Source: Fibrobacter sp. (GTDB lineage Bacteria > Fibrobacterota > Fibrobacteria > Fibrobacterales > Fibrobacteraceae). Taken from it: a stretch of 33,488 nucleotides of DNA. A program made the position numbers and the translations under genes. The notes under the pieces were generated by a model. The model was not told the origin of the DNA and made no database searches. It saw only the letters and a program-made list of their open reading frames with translations. This document shows, one piece after another, positions 23,557-32,061 of this stretch (its first letter is position 1; every line of letters begins with the position of its first letter). Location: positions 1-33,488 of the forward strand of contig JAISUZ010000025.1 in NCBI GenBank assembly GCA_031271785.1, in the 5' to 3' direction.

Positions 23557-26500
23557 ATGAATTTTGACCGTTATCTTGAATCTTCCAAATTGAATGGTTC
23601 CGTAAAACATTTGATGACTCCGGGACTTGCCGTTGAGTTTATTCAGCCTTGGTACACTCCGCTTTCCACCACGCCGTCCACTACGGGGATTGCCGTCGGC
23701 GGTGTCGGCAGTACCTTTACGGTCACTCCTGCCGGAACAACTCCCGTGATGAATGTCGTTCCCGGGCTTCAAGTGCGTGCGGACCGTCCGGAAGATATCC
23801 GTTTGAACGATTTCTTTTTCCGCGAATCCGTTGTTGCCGCGGCTTCTCCGCTTGTGATTGAAAACTTTTCTTCGTTTACAAGAAAACTCGCGACTTATCC
23901 GCTGCTCGGTAAAAACGGCGCGCCGCTTTTCACTCAAACAAAACAAAGCGAAGCGGAGAAAAAGCTCAATGAAATTCTCAAAGACAAAAAGTTTTATGAA
24001 ACCAATCAGGCGGCGTTTACCCGCTGGCATGTAGAATTCAGCGATTTGACAAAGTCGCTTTTGGAAAACGGCGACCGGTCTTCTCCTTTGCTCAATCGCG
24101 CGGTGCTGATCGATTTCTTTGACGGCGTAATCGGTGAAAAAATCGCAAGGAAAGGCGCTCTCACCGCTGCTTGGGAAAGCGAAAGCACTTTCCTGAATGA
24201 AGATGGTTTTGATGCCGAGAAAATGGATTACGCCGCTCTTTACCCTGTGAGCCGCACCGAATTTAAAAACCCGAAAGGTGTCGCCATCAAGCGTTTTCAA
24301 TACAGTTATGTAACTCCCGGAAACGAACGTTTATCGAGCCTTCCTTTATCTGCCACCCGTTACGAACTTTCCAACCCCACCCAAGAAATCCGCGAAGTGA
24401 CGATCGTTCAAATGCAGAATAATTTTTGCGGTTACCAAGTGGCGAAAGACCGTCAAGGCGTGCAGGATTCTTCGTTTGTCTTGATTCTTGCTGCAAGAAA
24501 CCCGAGAGGCGTGGAGTTTTCGTTTGATTCCGCCGGCGGCAGAAAAACCAAAGGCGTGGAATTTTACAACAAAAATACGCTTACGGAAAGCGATTTTAAC
24601 GGTTGCATGAGTATCAGCGTTACTTGGAATTCCAAGGATTCCGTGAATGTTTCCGCGAAACCGATGTTTTATCAAGACGATGCGAAAACGGTTTTGAGAG
24701 GCGCGCTTCAAAGCGGGCGTTTATCTGCAAATTTTTCGAAGAACGTTTACAGCGGAAGAGAAACTCTCGCCGGCGCCCTCGCGGTCACGGTTCGTTTAAA
24801 ACCGAAAGCAAAAGTTTCTTTTCAGTTTAATACGGTTCTTGATTTTCCGCATATCAGATTGAACGGACTCACGAGCGAAAAAAAATATACGGCTTTCTTT
24901 CCGGAGGCTTACGGGCGCATTCAAGCGATGCTCACGGAAGTATTGAATCTCGAAGATTCCTGGCTTTCCGAAATTACCGGTCTTTATGCCGGCAAAGTAC
25001 CGCCGAAAGAAGTGCGGAAACTTTATCCGAAAAATAAAGCGGGCGGGGAACATTTTAAATCCCTCGCGATCAACACCATGAGTTTCCTTGCCGAAGCCAC
25101 GGTTTGGGATAAAGAAGACCGGTTCCTGGTGCGTGAATGTGCGGATTACCCGTTTTTTAATTCCCTCGATGTTTATTTCTACGGCAGTTTCTCGCTCCTT
25201 GCGCTCCTGCCGCGCCTGGACGGCGCGGTGATGCGCCGCTTTGCCGATGCGATTCTTGCGGTGGATACCAAACACCGCCGTCATCACGAGTATGTAAATC
25301 ATCCTTTTGCCGACTTGCCCGATCCAAAACTCGAAGGAGAACGCGCTGTCCGCGGCGCGGTGATTCACGATCTCGGGAGCCCCTTTGACGCCAAGCCCGA
25401 TGCTTACGATTGGCATAACGTAAAAGAATGGAAAGACCTCGCGCCGAAATTTGTATTGATGGTACTCCGTCATTACCGCATGACCGGCGATAAAAACGTG
25501 CTTTCGGATACCCGCGAAGCCGTGTACGCTTGTATGGAATACTTGGGAGCGATGGTGGAGCCGGGGCAAAACTTTCCCCTCACTCACGGTACCGACGATA
25601 CCTTTGATAATTTATCTTCACACGGGATTTCAGTGTATTGCGGTTCGCTTTGGATTGCGGGGCTCCGCGCTGCCGCCGAAATTGCTGATATTCTCGGTGA
25701 TGAAACCCAAAAGAATCTTTGGAAGAATGCCGCAGTTATCGCTGCCGAAGAATTCCATCTTGCCCTTTGGGATGAAACGGAAGGCTACTTTCATTTCTTT
25801 GTAACTCCGGCGGAAACCAAAGATTTGGTTGAAGCCAATTTAGGCGCGCTCCGTAAAGCGGCGAAAACCGTTTTGGATATTCCGGAAACGCCGGTAGAAG
25901 CCGTTAAAGCCATCAATGCCTGGCTCTGTGACGAAAACAGGATTTCCGGGAAAAAGCTTTCCCGCAGAGAAGTGCGTGCGGAGAAAAAAGCATGGCTCAC
26001 CGGGCAATGCCCGCAAGCGTTTATGGAGTCCTGGAACGCCAAACTCACTCTCGATAACGACGATGTTTTTGTCGATACGATGCTTGCGGACACTTACCTC
26101 CGTCTGCTCGGGCTTGAACCGGTGACGGATTCCGAAAAGGCAAAACGCACCTTAAAACGCATTTTCCTGACAAACTACAAGCAGAACAGTCCGCTTCTCG
26201 GCGCGGCGAACCTTGTGCATAAAAACGGCGAACCGCTCGATGAATTTAATTTTCAGGCGCACGATGTCTGGATCGGGATTCAGTACAGTATCGCTACTTC
26301 CATGATCATGCACGGATTGAAACCGGAAGCCTGCGATATTCTCGAAAGTATGGTTCGGAACCTCTATGACGAAGCGCGTATTCCGTTTGCCGCTCCGGAA
26401 GGGTTCAACGGAAGCAGTCGTTTACACCCCGAACAACTTGAGAAAAATTTCGGCATATCCAAACCGGTTGCTAAAAAACTTCATCAAAACCTGATGAAAG

Positions 26501-26715
26501 CCGCGGCACTTCTTCCGGATTCGAGAATTTCTCCGAAACTTTCCCGTAATTTGTCCGCATTCCAAAAGACATTCGGGAAAATGGCGCGCGAAGCGAAGGT
26601 GGATGTCAACGAACTCTTTACTCTGCTTCACCATACCGCGCTTAAATACACCGCCGGAAAATATTTCCGTCCCGGAATGGTTTTTGCGGTGATTGAAGCG
26701 GCGAAACAGATTTAA
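23557..26715 (+). CDS. GH116-family beta-glucosidase-like protein (GBA2/DUF608 type)
   Basis: 1052 residues from the ATG at 23557, with AGGAAAG 7 bases upstream; the frame stays open to 23404 but that part is antisense to purN. The N-terminal ~450 residues form the beta-rich GH116 N domain. The catalytic (alpha/alpha)6 domain follows. By comparison with the family, Glu527 in RECADYPFFNSLDVYFYGSF is the likely nucleophile and an Asp in DDTFD (680-684), shortly before SVYCGSLWIAGL, the likely acid/base; these assignments are inferred. Also typical: DWHNVKEWKDLAPKFVL and FQAHDVWIGIQYSIA. There is no signal peptide, so it probably acts on imported glucosides or glycolipids in the cytoplasm. Substrate unknown. 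Confidence 0.87.
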   Translation: MNFDRYLESSKLNGSVKHLMTPGLAVEFIQPWYTPLSTTPSTTGIAVGGVGSTFTVTPAGTTPVMNVVPGLQVRADRPEDIRLNDFFFRESVVAAASPLVIENFSSFTRKLATYPLLGKNGAPLFTQTKQSEAEKKLNEILKDKKFYETNQAAFTRWHVEFSDLTKSLLENGDRSSPLLNRAVLIDFFDGVIGEKIARKGALTAAWESESTFLNEDGFDAEKMDYAALYPVSRTEFKNPKGVAIKRFQYSYVTPGNERLSSLPLSATRYELSNPTQEIREVTIVQMQNNFCGYQVAKDRQGVQDSSFVLILAARNPRGVEFSFDSAGGRKTKGVEFYNKNTLTESDFNGCMSISVTWNSKDSVNVSAKPMFYQDDAKTVLRGALQSGRLSANFSKNVYSGRETLAGALAVTVRLKPKAKVSFQFNTVLDFPHIRLNGLTSEKKYTAFFPEAYGRIQAMLTEVLNLEDSWLSEITGLYAGKVPPKEVRKLYPKNKAGGEHFKSLAINTMSFLAEATVWDKEDRFLVRECADYPFFNSLDVYFYGSFSLLALLPRLDGAVMRRFADAILAVDTKHRRHHEYVNHPFADLPDPKLEGERAVRGAVIHDLGSPFDAKPDAYDWHNVKEWKDLAPKFVLMVLRHYRMTGDKNVLSDTREAVYACMEYLGAMVEPGQNFPLTHGTDDTFDNLSSHGISVYCGSLWIAGLRAAAEIADILGDETQKNLWKNAAVIAAEEFHLALWDETEGYFHFFVTPAETKDLVEANLGALRKAAKTVLDIPETPVEAVKAINAWLCDENRISGKKLSRREVRAEKKAWLTGQCPQAFMESWNAKLTLDNDDVFVDTMLADTYLRLLGLEPVTDSEKAKRTLKRIFLTNYKQNSPLLGAANLVHKNGEPLDEFNFQAHDVWIGIQYSIATSMIMHGLKPEACDILESMVRNLYDEARIPFAAPEGFNGSSRLHPEQLEKNFGISKPVAKKLHQNLMKAAALLPDSRISPKLSRNLSAFQKTFGKMAREAKVDVNELFTLLHHTALKYTAGKYFRPGMVFAVIEAAKQI

Positions 26716-26735
26716 ATCGGACCCGTAATCCGAGT

Positions 26736-26860
26736 GCGTGAGGCAGGCGGAGGGTGCGCGTTTACGCGCAGTGCGGAGCACCGACCGGAGGGTAGCCCGG
26801 AGAACAGCCGACCCGGCGCGGTTTTCATGCAGACGGTGCATGGTGGCGCCGGGGCACGCC
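26736..26860 (+). repeat. Intergenic repeat, short complete copy of the GC-rich family
   Basis: Consists of the 84-base block (26736-26819), a 24-base linker (GGTTTTCATGC...), and the end GGCGCCGGGGCACGCC (26845-26860). The block contains nested hairpins such as TGCGCG/CGCGCA (26754-26769) and GTGC/GCAC (26771-26781). It separates GH116 from the convergent rrf2 gene, whose stop is 9 bases away. No gene is in it. Confidence 0.68.
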
Positions 26861-26868
26861 GAAACACT

Positions 26869-27276
26869 TTATTTTTTCGGCATCAAATCCGAAAGTTTCG
26901 TTGAATCTATGTAATCGTTGATGGTTTCGTGCAAACCTTTCCAAAAACGGAGCGTTCTGCAAGAATGCTGCCGGTCACAGGAGTTAAAATTGCTTTCAAG
27001 GCAAGCTACCGGCGCGAAATTCCCTTCGATCGCCCGCAGAATTTCTCCGACGGAATAATCTTCGGGCGCTTTCGTGAGCACATAGCCGCCTTGCGCGCCG
27101 CGAACACTCCGGAGCAAGCCCGTTTTTGTCAGGTGAGTGACAATTTGTTCCAAATATTTCGTGGAAATTTTCTGCCGCTCCGAAACATCTTTCAGCGCGA
27201 CACATTTTTCATTGCCCTGCTCGGCTATATCAATTATCATGCGAAGGGCGTACCGACCCCGGGTTGAAATTTTCAT
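26869..27276 (-). CDS. Rrf2-family transcriptional regulator (CymR/IscR-like)
   Basis: 135 residues. Winged-helix start MKISTRGRYALRMIIDIA, recognition region ISTKYLEQIVTHLTKTGLLRSVRGAQGGY and the dimer helix, all Rrf2 hallmarks. Cys92, Cys100 and Cys106 sit where IscR has its iron-sulfur ligands (C92, C98, C104), so cofactor sensing is possible; CymR itself lacks them. It overlaps the 3' end of the cystathionine enzyme gene by 4 bases, so the two are cotranscribed and the regulator probably controls sulfur amino acid genes, its own operon included. Target sites are proposed at 28469, 29757 and 31061. Confidence 0.9.
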   Translation of the reverse strand: MKISTRGRYALRMIIDIAEQGNEKCVALKDVSERQKISTKYLEQIVTHLTKTGLLRSVRGAQGGYVLTKAPEDYSVGEILRAIEGNFAPVACLESNFNSCDRQHSCRTLRFWKGLHETINDYIDSTKLSDLMPKK

Positions 27277-28421
27277 TCGCGGCCTCCCATGGAAAAAGCC
27301 TGTTCCAAATCTTGAATTAAATCTTCGGCGTTTTCAATGCCTATGGAAAGCCGGAGAAGTTTGTCGTTAATCCCTTTTTTATCGCGTACTGCCGCCGGCA
27401 CATCCGCATGCGTCTGCAAAAACGGATAAGTGATGAGCGAATCCGTGCCGCCGAGACTTTCGGCAAAATAAATCAGTTTCACATGATTCAGAATATGTTC
27501 GGCTGTTTCGCGGGAATCGACCTCAAAACTGATCACGCCGCCGAAACCTCTCGCCTGACTCTTGGAAATCGCGAATTCCGGATGATTTTCAAAACCCGTG
27601 TAATACACTTTTTTCACCTTTTTGCAATTCAAAAGAAAATGCGCGATTTTCCGCGTGTTCTCTTCGATTTTATCCATCCGGACGGCGAGAGTCTTGATAC
27701 CGCGAATCAAAAGCCACGCATCGAAAGGAGCGAGCATGGAACCGACGGTCTTGGAAATAAAGCGAATTTTTTCAATCAACTCTTCCGAACGCGTTACGAG
27801 GAAACCCGCGAGCGTATCGTTGTGCCCGCCGAGAAACTTAGTTCCGCTGTGCAAAACAATGTCGGCGCCGAGAGCGAGTGGTTTTTGCAAATAAGGCGTG
27901 AGAAACGTATTATCCACCGCAAGCAAAAGCCCGTGTTCTCCGGCAAGCGCCGCGCATGCCGCAATATCTGTGACCTGAAGCATCGGATTCGTAGGCGTTT
28001 CCACATAAATGGCTTTCGTATTCGGCTTAATATTTGCGGCAATCTCCGGAAGGTGAGACGTATTCACAAAGTCAAATTCGATCCCGTTCTTGGCGGCAAT
28101 CGTATGAAAATACCGCACCACGCCGCCGTATAAATCATCGGAAACAATCAGGTGATCGCCCGGAGAAAAAAGCGCCGTCATCGCGCTGAAAGCGGCCATC
28201 CCGCTCGAAAACGCTGCCGCGCCCGCGCCGCCTTCCAGCGTACCAATTAGTTCCTCGAGTTTCTCCCGCGTTGGGTTTTGTACCCGCGAATAATCATAAC
28301 CGGTACTCTCGCCCACGCCTTTATGGGCAAACGTCGCCGTCTGATAAATCGGCACCGAAAGCGAACCCGTATAATCGGGATTGTTTCCGGAGCCATGCAC
28401 GCAAATGGTATCCAAATTCAT
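27273..28421 (-). CDS. Cystathionine gamma-synthase / gamma-lyase family PLP enzyme
   Basis: 382 residues, full-length Cys/Met metabolism PLP enzyme (MetB/MetC/MccB family). PLP Lys195 lies in LHSGTKFLGGHND; other signatures are GYDYSRVQNPTREKLE, FSSGMAAFSA, YVETPTNPMLQV, DNTFLTPYLQ and ESLGGTDSLITYP. The family either joins cysteine to an activated homoserine or splits cystathionine. Sequence alone does not separate synthase from gamma-lyase here. Neighbours rrf2, patB and cysK place it in transsulfuration. A good AAGGAAG ribosome site precedes the ATG. Confidence 0.93.
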   Translation of the reverse strand: MNLDTICVHGSGNNPDYTGSLSVPIYQTATFAHKGVGESTGYDYSRVQNPTREKLEELIGTLEGGAGAAAFSSGMAAFSAMTALFSPGDHLIVSDDLYGGVVRYFHTIAAKNGIEFDFVNTSHLPEIAANIKPNTKAIYVETPTNPMLQVTDIAACAALAGEHGLLLAVDNTFLTPYLQKPLALGADIVLHSGTKFLGGHNDTLAGFLVTRSEELIEKIRFISKTVGSMLAPFDAWLLIRGIKTLAVRMDKIEENTRKIAHFLLNCKKVKKVYYTGFENHPEFAISKSQARGFGGVISFEVDSRETAEHILNHVKLIYFAESLGGTDSLITYPFLQTHADVPAAVRDKKGINDKLLRLSIGIENAEDLIQDLEQAFSMGGRE

Positions 28422-28468
28422 AGAAAACTTCCTTTTCGGGGCACAAGATAGTAATTTTTCTCGAAAAC

Positions 28469-28490
28469 ATAGTATTTATATAGGAAAAAT
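28469..28490. promoter_or_regulatory. Proposed Rrf2 operator upstream of the cystathionine enzyme gene
   Basis: The 22 bases here end TATTTATATAGGAAAAAT and match the site at 29757-29778 at 21 of 22 positions. On the minus strand the sequence overlaps a possible -10 (TACTAT) about 50 bases upstream of the start codon. A related sequence covers the cysK start region. Regulator assignment is inferred from gene context. Confidence 0.55.
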
Positions 28491-28564
28491 ATCTGAAATT
28501 AAACCGGTTGAAGAAACCGGATTTGCTTTTTCATGGTAATGCTCCCCAAAACATAAAAAATGGA

Positions 28565-28735
28565 TAAAAAAACCTGCCGGGGAATTAAAATTTCTCCCGG
28601 CAGCTCCCTTTCGCTTGGCGAAAGGGACCGGGCTCGCATTTTGCCAAGCAGCAAGCTGCTGAACAAAACGGAGCCGCTCTCGCTATAGCGCGCGTCTCCG
28701 CCCATACGGGTGGAGATCCCTGCTGCAGAAACAAT
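28565..28735 (-). other. Highly structured spacer, possible small RNA or repeat, ending in a minus-strand terminator
   Basis: Three strong hairpins: CTGCCGGG (28574-28581) / CCCGGCAG (28596-28603); a perfect 10-base stem TCCCTTTCGC (28605-28614) / GCGAAAGGGA (28618-28627) with a 3-base loop; and AGCAGC (28647-28652) / GCTGCT (28655-28660). On the minus strand the first hairpin is followed by TTTTTTT, a canonical terminator. There is no minus-strand gene upstream of it, so it is either a non-coding transcript, an attenuator leader, or a dispersed repeat. The 68-codon frame across it is not credible. Confidence 0.5.
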
Positions 28736-28807
28736 GTTTTACAATTCTCAATTTTAGATATTATCTTTTATTTGAAATCTTTATAAAAAAATTAAGAGAA
28801 ACCTATC

Positions 28808-29704
28808 ATGCCGCACCATCATCACGATCATCATTCTTCACCGGCTGAAAAAAGTAATATCGGGCTTGCGTTTTTCCTGAATTTATCGTTTACCGTTATT
28901 GAATTGATCGGCGGTTTTTTAACCAATAGCGTCGCTATTATTTCGGATGCGGTTCATGATTTCGGCGACAGTTTATCGCTTGGGCTCGCGTGGTATTTTC
29001 AAAAACTGTCCCGGAAAGGGAGTTCGAAACATTTTTCTTACGGTTATAAACGTTTTTCGCTTTTAGGAGCTATTATCAACTGCATTATTCTCGTTGTCGG
29101 CAGCATTTATATTCTGTCGGAAGCGATTCCCCGCTTATTTGCGCCGCAGGAGACAAACGCCAAAGGAATGTTTCTCCTGGCTGTTTTCGGAATTGTTGTT
29201 AACGGCATTGCCGTACTGCGCACGCGCAAAGCAAAGTCCATTAACGAAAGAGTGATTTCGCTGCATTTGCTCGAAGATGTTTTGGGCTGGGCGGCGGTTT
29301 TATTGGGTTCGGCAGTCATGTATTTTACCGGTTGGACGATTATTGACCCGATTCTTTCCCTGTTCATCGCTTGTTTTGTGTTATTCAATGTTTTTAAAAA
29401 TATTAAACTGGTGCTGCCGATTTTGCTGCAAGGTACGCCGGCGGAAATCGATCAGGAAAGCATCGCTCAAAAATTGAAGGAATTTAAAAACGTAGCGAAC
29501 ATCCATGATTTGCATATATGGTCGTTAGATGAAGAATACGCGGTTCTCACCGTTCATATTCGCCTGAATGAAAATTTGTCGATGGAAAAGCTCGCGGAAT
29601 TGAAAAGTCAAATTCGTTCCGTTCTCGAAAAAGAAAAAATACCTCATGCCACTATTGAATTTGAAATGCCGGATGAAAAATGTGTTTTTGAGGAATGCAT
29701 TTAA
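28808..29704 (+). CDS. Cation diffusion facilitator (zinc/cobalt-type exporter)
   Basis: 298 residues. His-rich N-terminus (MPHHHHDHH) typical of zinc CDFs, then six predicted membrane helices, ending with a soluble C-terminal metal-binding domain from ~residue 205 (IHDLHIWSLDEEYAVLTVHI). Metal-site residues are visible in SDAVHDFGDSLSLG (helix II) and HLLEDVLGW (helix V). It exports divalent cations in exchange for protons across the inner membrane. It stands alone between the two arms of the sulfur cluster. TTTACA (28738-28743) and TTATCT 17 bases on are a candidate promoter. Confidence 0.93.
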   Translation: MPHHHHDHHSSPAEKSNIGLAFFLNLSFTVIELIGGFLTNSVAIISDAVHDFGDSLSLGLAWYFQKLSRKGSSKHFSYGYKRFSLLGAIINCIILVVGSIYILSEAIPRLFAPQETNAKGMFLLAVFGIVVNGIAVLRTRKAKSINERVISLHLLEDVLGWAAVLLGSAVMYFTGWTIIDPILSLFIACFVLFNVFKNIKLVLPILLQGTPAEIDQESIAQKLKEFKNVANIHDLHIWSLDEEYAVLTVHIRLNENLSMEKLAELKSQIRSVLEKEKIPHATIEFEMPDEKCVFEECI

Positions 29705-29756
29705 AAGGAAGATTTTTATTGGGAATTCCTTAAATTTTCTTGAATTTTTCAAATTC

Positions 29757-29778
29757 ATACTATTTATATAGGAAAAAT
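29757..29778. promoter_or_regulatory. Proposed Rrf2 operator over the patB promoter
   Basis: Second copy of the motif at 28469, with the same TATTTATATAGGAAAAAT end. TTGAAT (29740-29745) and TTTATA (29763-29768), 17 bases apart, are a plausible promoter, and the motif covers the -10. It lies 59 bases before the patB start. Confidence 0.55.
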
Positions 29779-29836
29779 GTTTTATATTTTCGGCGGAATT
29801 TTCAGCGCTGTTATTCCGTAAAAATAAAGGAAAAAT

Positions 29837-31009
29837 ATGGAAGATTTTAACTTCGATACCGTTCAGGAAAGAAAGAATACGAATTCTATTAAATACGATT
29901 TTGCCGTTGCCCGCGGGAAACGCGAAGGGCTTTTACCGCTTTGGGTAGCGGATATGGATTTTCAAACGCCGCCGGAGGTGAGGGAAGCTCTTGTGAAGTG
30001 CGCCGAACATGGGATTTTCGGTTATTCCGAACCGCAGGCGGGGTATTATGAGGCGGTTTGCGCCTGGTTCTCGAAGTATTTCGGTTACGATACCAAACCG
30101 GAGTGGATTGTCAAAACGCCGGGCGTGGTTTTTGCCATTGCGGTAGCGGTGCGGGCTTTTGCCGAAAAAGGCGATGCGGTTATGATTCAGCGCCCGGTTT
30201 ATTATCCGTTTTCGGCGGTGATTCTTGAAAACAAATGCAAACTTGTCAATAATCCGCTCGTATATCAAGACGGAAAATACGGGATTGACTTTGAAGACTT
30301 TGAACGGAAAATGGTAGAAAACCGTGTGAAACTTTTTATTTTGTGTAACCCGCATAATCCTGTCGGCAGAGTCTGGACCCGGGAAGAATTGGAGAGGATA
30401 GGGGATATCTGTTTGAAACACGGCTGTCTGGTGCTTTCCGATGAAATTCACTGTGATTTTGTTTATGCTCCTCGGAAGCATACGGTTTTTGCAACGATCA
30501 AACCGGAGTTTGGGGAAAACTCCATTATCTGCACGGCGCCGAGCAAAACCTTTAATCTGGCGGGTTTACAGGTTTCCAACGTTTTTATCCAGAATGCAAA
30601 ACTCAGGAAAAGATTTGAAACGGAATCAATCAAAACAGGTTACTCACAACTGAACACTATGGGAATAGCCGCCTGCGAAGCGGCTTACCGTCACGGAAGC
30701 GGGTGGCTTCACAGGTTGAAAGAATACCTCTCCGAAAATATTAAACTGGTGGGGGAATTTGCCGAACGAAACGGAATTAAGTTAATCCCGACAGAGGGAA
30801 CTTATTTGGTGTGGCTTGATTTTTCTCCGCTTGGTTTTTCCGATGACGAACTGGATCACTTGATTGAAAATAAAGCGGGTTTGTGGCTCGACGACGGGCG
30901 TATGTTCGGTAAAGAAGGTTCCGGTTTTCAGCGTATCAATGTGGCGTGCCCGCGTTCGATTTTAGCAGACGCGCTTTCCCGGTTGGAAAAAGCGATAACC
31001 GGAAAATAA
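29837..31009 (+). CDS. patB: PatB/MalY-type C-S lyase (cystathionine beta-lyase)
   Basis: 390 residues, class I/II fold aminotransferase-like. PLP Lys237 lies in APSKTFNLAGLQ; LPLWVADMDFQTPPEV near the N-terminus, FGYSEPQAGYYEAV, CNPHNPVGRVW, LSDEIHCDFVY and QRINVACPRSIL are MalY/PatB hallmarks. It splits cystathionine (or cysteine) to homocysteine or sulfide, pyruvate and ammonia. AGGAAAAAT precedes the ATG. Located between the CDF gene and cysK, 86 bases upstream of the latter. Confidence 0.93.
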   Translation: MEDFNFDTVQERKNTNSIKYDFAVARGKREGLLPLWVADMDFQTPPEVREALVKCAEHGIFGYSEPQAGYYEAVCAWFSKYFGYDTKPEWIVKTPGVVFAIAVAVRAFAEKGDAVMIQRPVYYPFSAVILENKCKLVNNPLVYQDGKYGIDFEDFERKMVENRVKLFILCNPHNPVGRVWTREELERIGDICLKHGCLVLSDEIHCDFVYAPRKHTVFATIKPEFGENSIICTAPSKTFNLAGLQVSNVFIQNAKLRKRFETESIKTGYSQLNTMGIAACEAAYRHGSGWLHRLKEYLSENIKLVGEFAERNGIKLIPTEGTYLVWLDFSPLGFSDDELDHLIENKAGLWLDDGRMFGKEGSGFQRINVACPRSILADALSRLEKAITGK

Positions 31010-31027
31010 AAAAAACGGAAATATCGT

Positions 31028-31081
31028 TTGACAGTATTTGTTTTATAAACTATCTTACAATTCATATAGTTTTACTATGAA
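31028..31081 (+). promoter_or_regulatory. cysK promoter with overlapping dyad
   Basis: TTGACA (31028-31033), 17-base spacer, TATCTT (31051-31056): the best promoter in the window. Just downstream, at the expected start point, lies a near-palindrome TTCATATAG...ACTATGAA (31061-31081). Its reverse complement, CATAGTA-N4-TATA-GAA in outline, matches the sites at 28469 and 29757. A repressor bound here would block initiation. Confidence 0.65.
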
Positions 31082-31095
31082 ATAAAGGAAGTATT

Positions 31096-32028
31096 ATGGC
31101 AATCGCAAAGAAACTCACAGACCTGATCGGGAACACACCGCTTCTCGAACTTGGCAACTATTCAAGCAAAGCCGGTGTGAAAGCGCGCCTCGCGGCAAAA
31201 CTCGAATACTTCAACCCGCTCGGCAGCGTGAAAGACCGTATCGCCTTTGCGATGATCGAAGCTGCAGAACGTGCCGGCAAGATCAACAAAAATACGGTGA
31301 TTATTGAACCGACCAGCGGAAATACCGGGGTAGGACTTGCGTTTGTTTGTGCCTCTAAAGGTTACCGTTTGATTCTTGTGATGCCCGAAACCATGAGCGT
31401 AGAGCGCCGCCGTTTGGTGAGTGCGCTCGGCGCGGAACTCGTGCTGACCGAAGGCGCTAAAGGCATGAAAGGCGCGATTGCGAAAGCGGAAGAACTCGCG
31501 AAGGAGAACCCCGATTCGTTTATCCCGCAACAGTTTGAAAACCCGGCGAACCCGGAAATTCACCGCAAAACAACCGCCGAAGAAATTTGGCGGGACACAA
31601 ACGGCGAAGTGGCGGCATTTGTGGCGGGCGTTGGAACGGGCGGAACGCTTACCGGTGTGGGCGAAGTCTTGAAAGCAAGGAATCCGAACGTGAAAATTTT
31701 TGCCGTGGAACCGTTCGATTCTCCGGTGCTTTCGGGCGGCGCGCCGGGGGCGCATAAAATTCAAGGCATCGGCGCGGGGTTTGTGCCGAAGGTATTGGAC
31801 GTTAAAATCATTGATGAAATCATCAAGGTGAAAAACGAAGAAGCCTTTGCGGCTTCTCGCGCCCTCGCGAAAACGGAAGGTTTGCTTGTTGGGATTTCCT
31901 CGGGCGCGGCAACGTTTGCAGCTACAGAAATTGCAAAACGTCCCGAGTTCGCCGGAAAACTCATTGTGGTGCTTCTTCCGGATACCGGCGAGCGTTACCT
32001 CTCGACTTCGCTTTTTACCGAAGAATAA
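31096..32028 (+). CDS. cysK: Cysteine synthase A (O-acetylserine sulfhydrylase)
   Basis: 310 residues. Combines O-acetylserine with sulfide to give cysteine. PLP Lys46 in [23 protein letters not shown] for PLP phosphate and substrate; [49 protein letters not shown] near the C-terminus. Family length is normal. AAGGAAG lies 5 bases before the ATG. The substrate comes from CysE, encoded at 13677-14462. Confidence 0.97.
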   Translation: MAIAKKLTDLIGNTPLLELGNYSSKAGVKARLAAKLEYFNPLGSVKDRIAFAMIEAAERAGKINKNTVIIEPTSGNTGVGLAFVCASKGYRLILVMPETMSVERRRLVSALGAELVLTEGAKGMKGAIAKAEELAKENPDSFIPQQFENPANPEIHRKTTAEEIWRDTNGEVAAFVAGVGTGGTLTGVGEVLKARNPNVKIFAVEPFDSPVLSGGAPGAHKIQGIGAGFVPKVLDVKIIDEIIKVKNEEAFAASRALAKTEGLLVGISSGAATFAATEIAKRPEFAGKLIVVLLPDTGERYLSTSLFTEE

Positions 32029-32061
32029 TTTGTTTGCAACCCGGACCGAATCTTCACGAAA

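Noticed and set aside
26858-26881. Hairpin GCCGAAA/TTTCGGC as an rrf2 terminator
   Set aside because: It spans the stop codon and has no T run on the minus strand.
28499-28705. 68-codon minus-strand frame
   Set aside because: It reads through three strong hairpins and a terminator; treated as non-coding structure.
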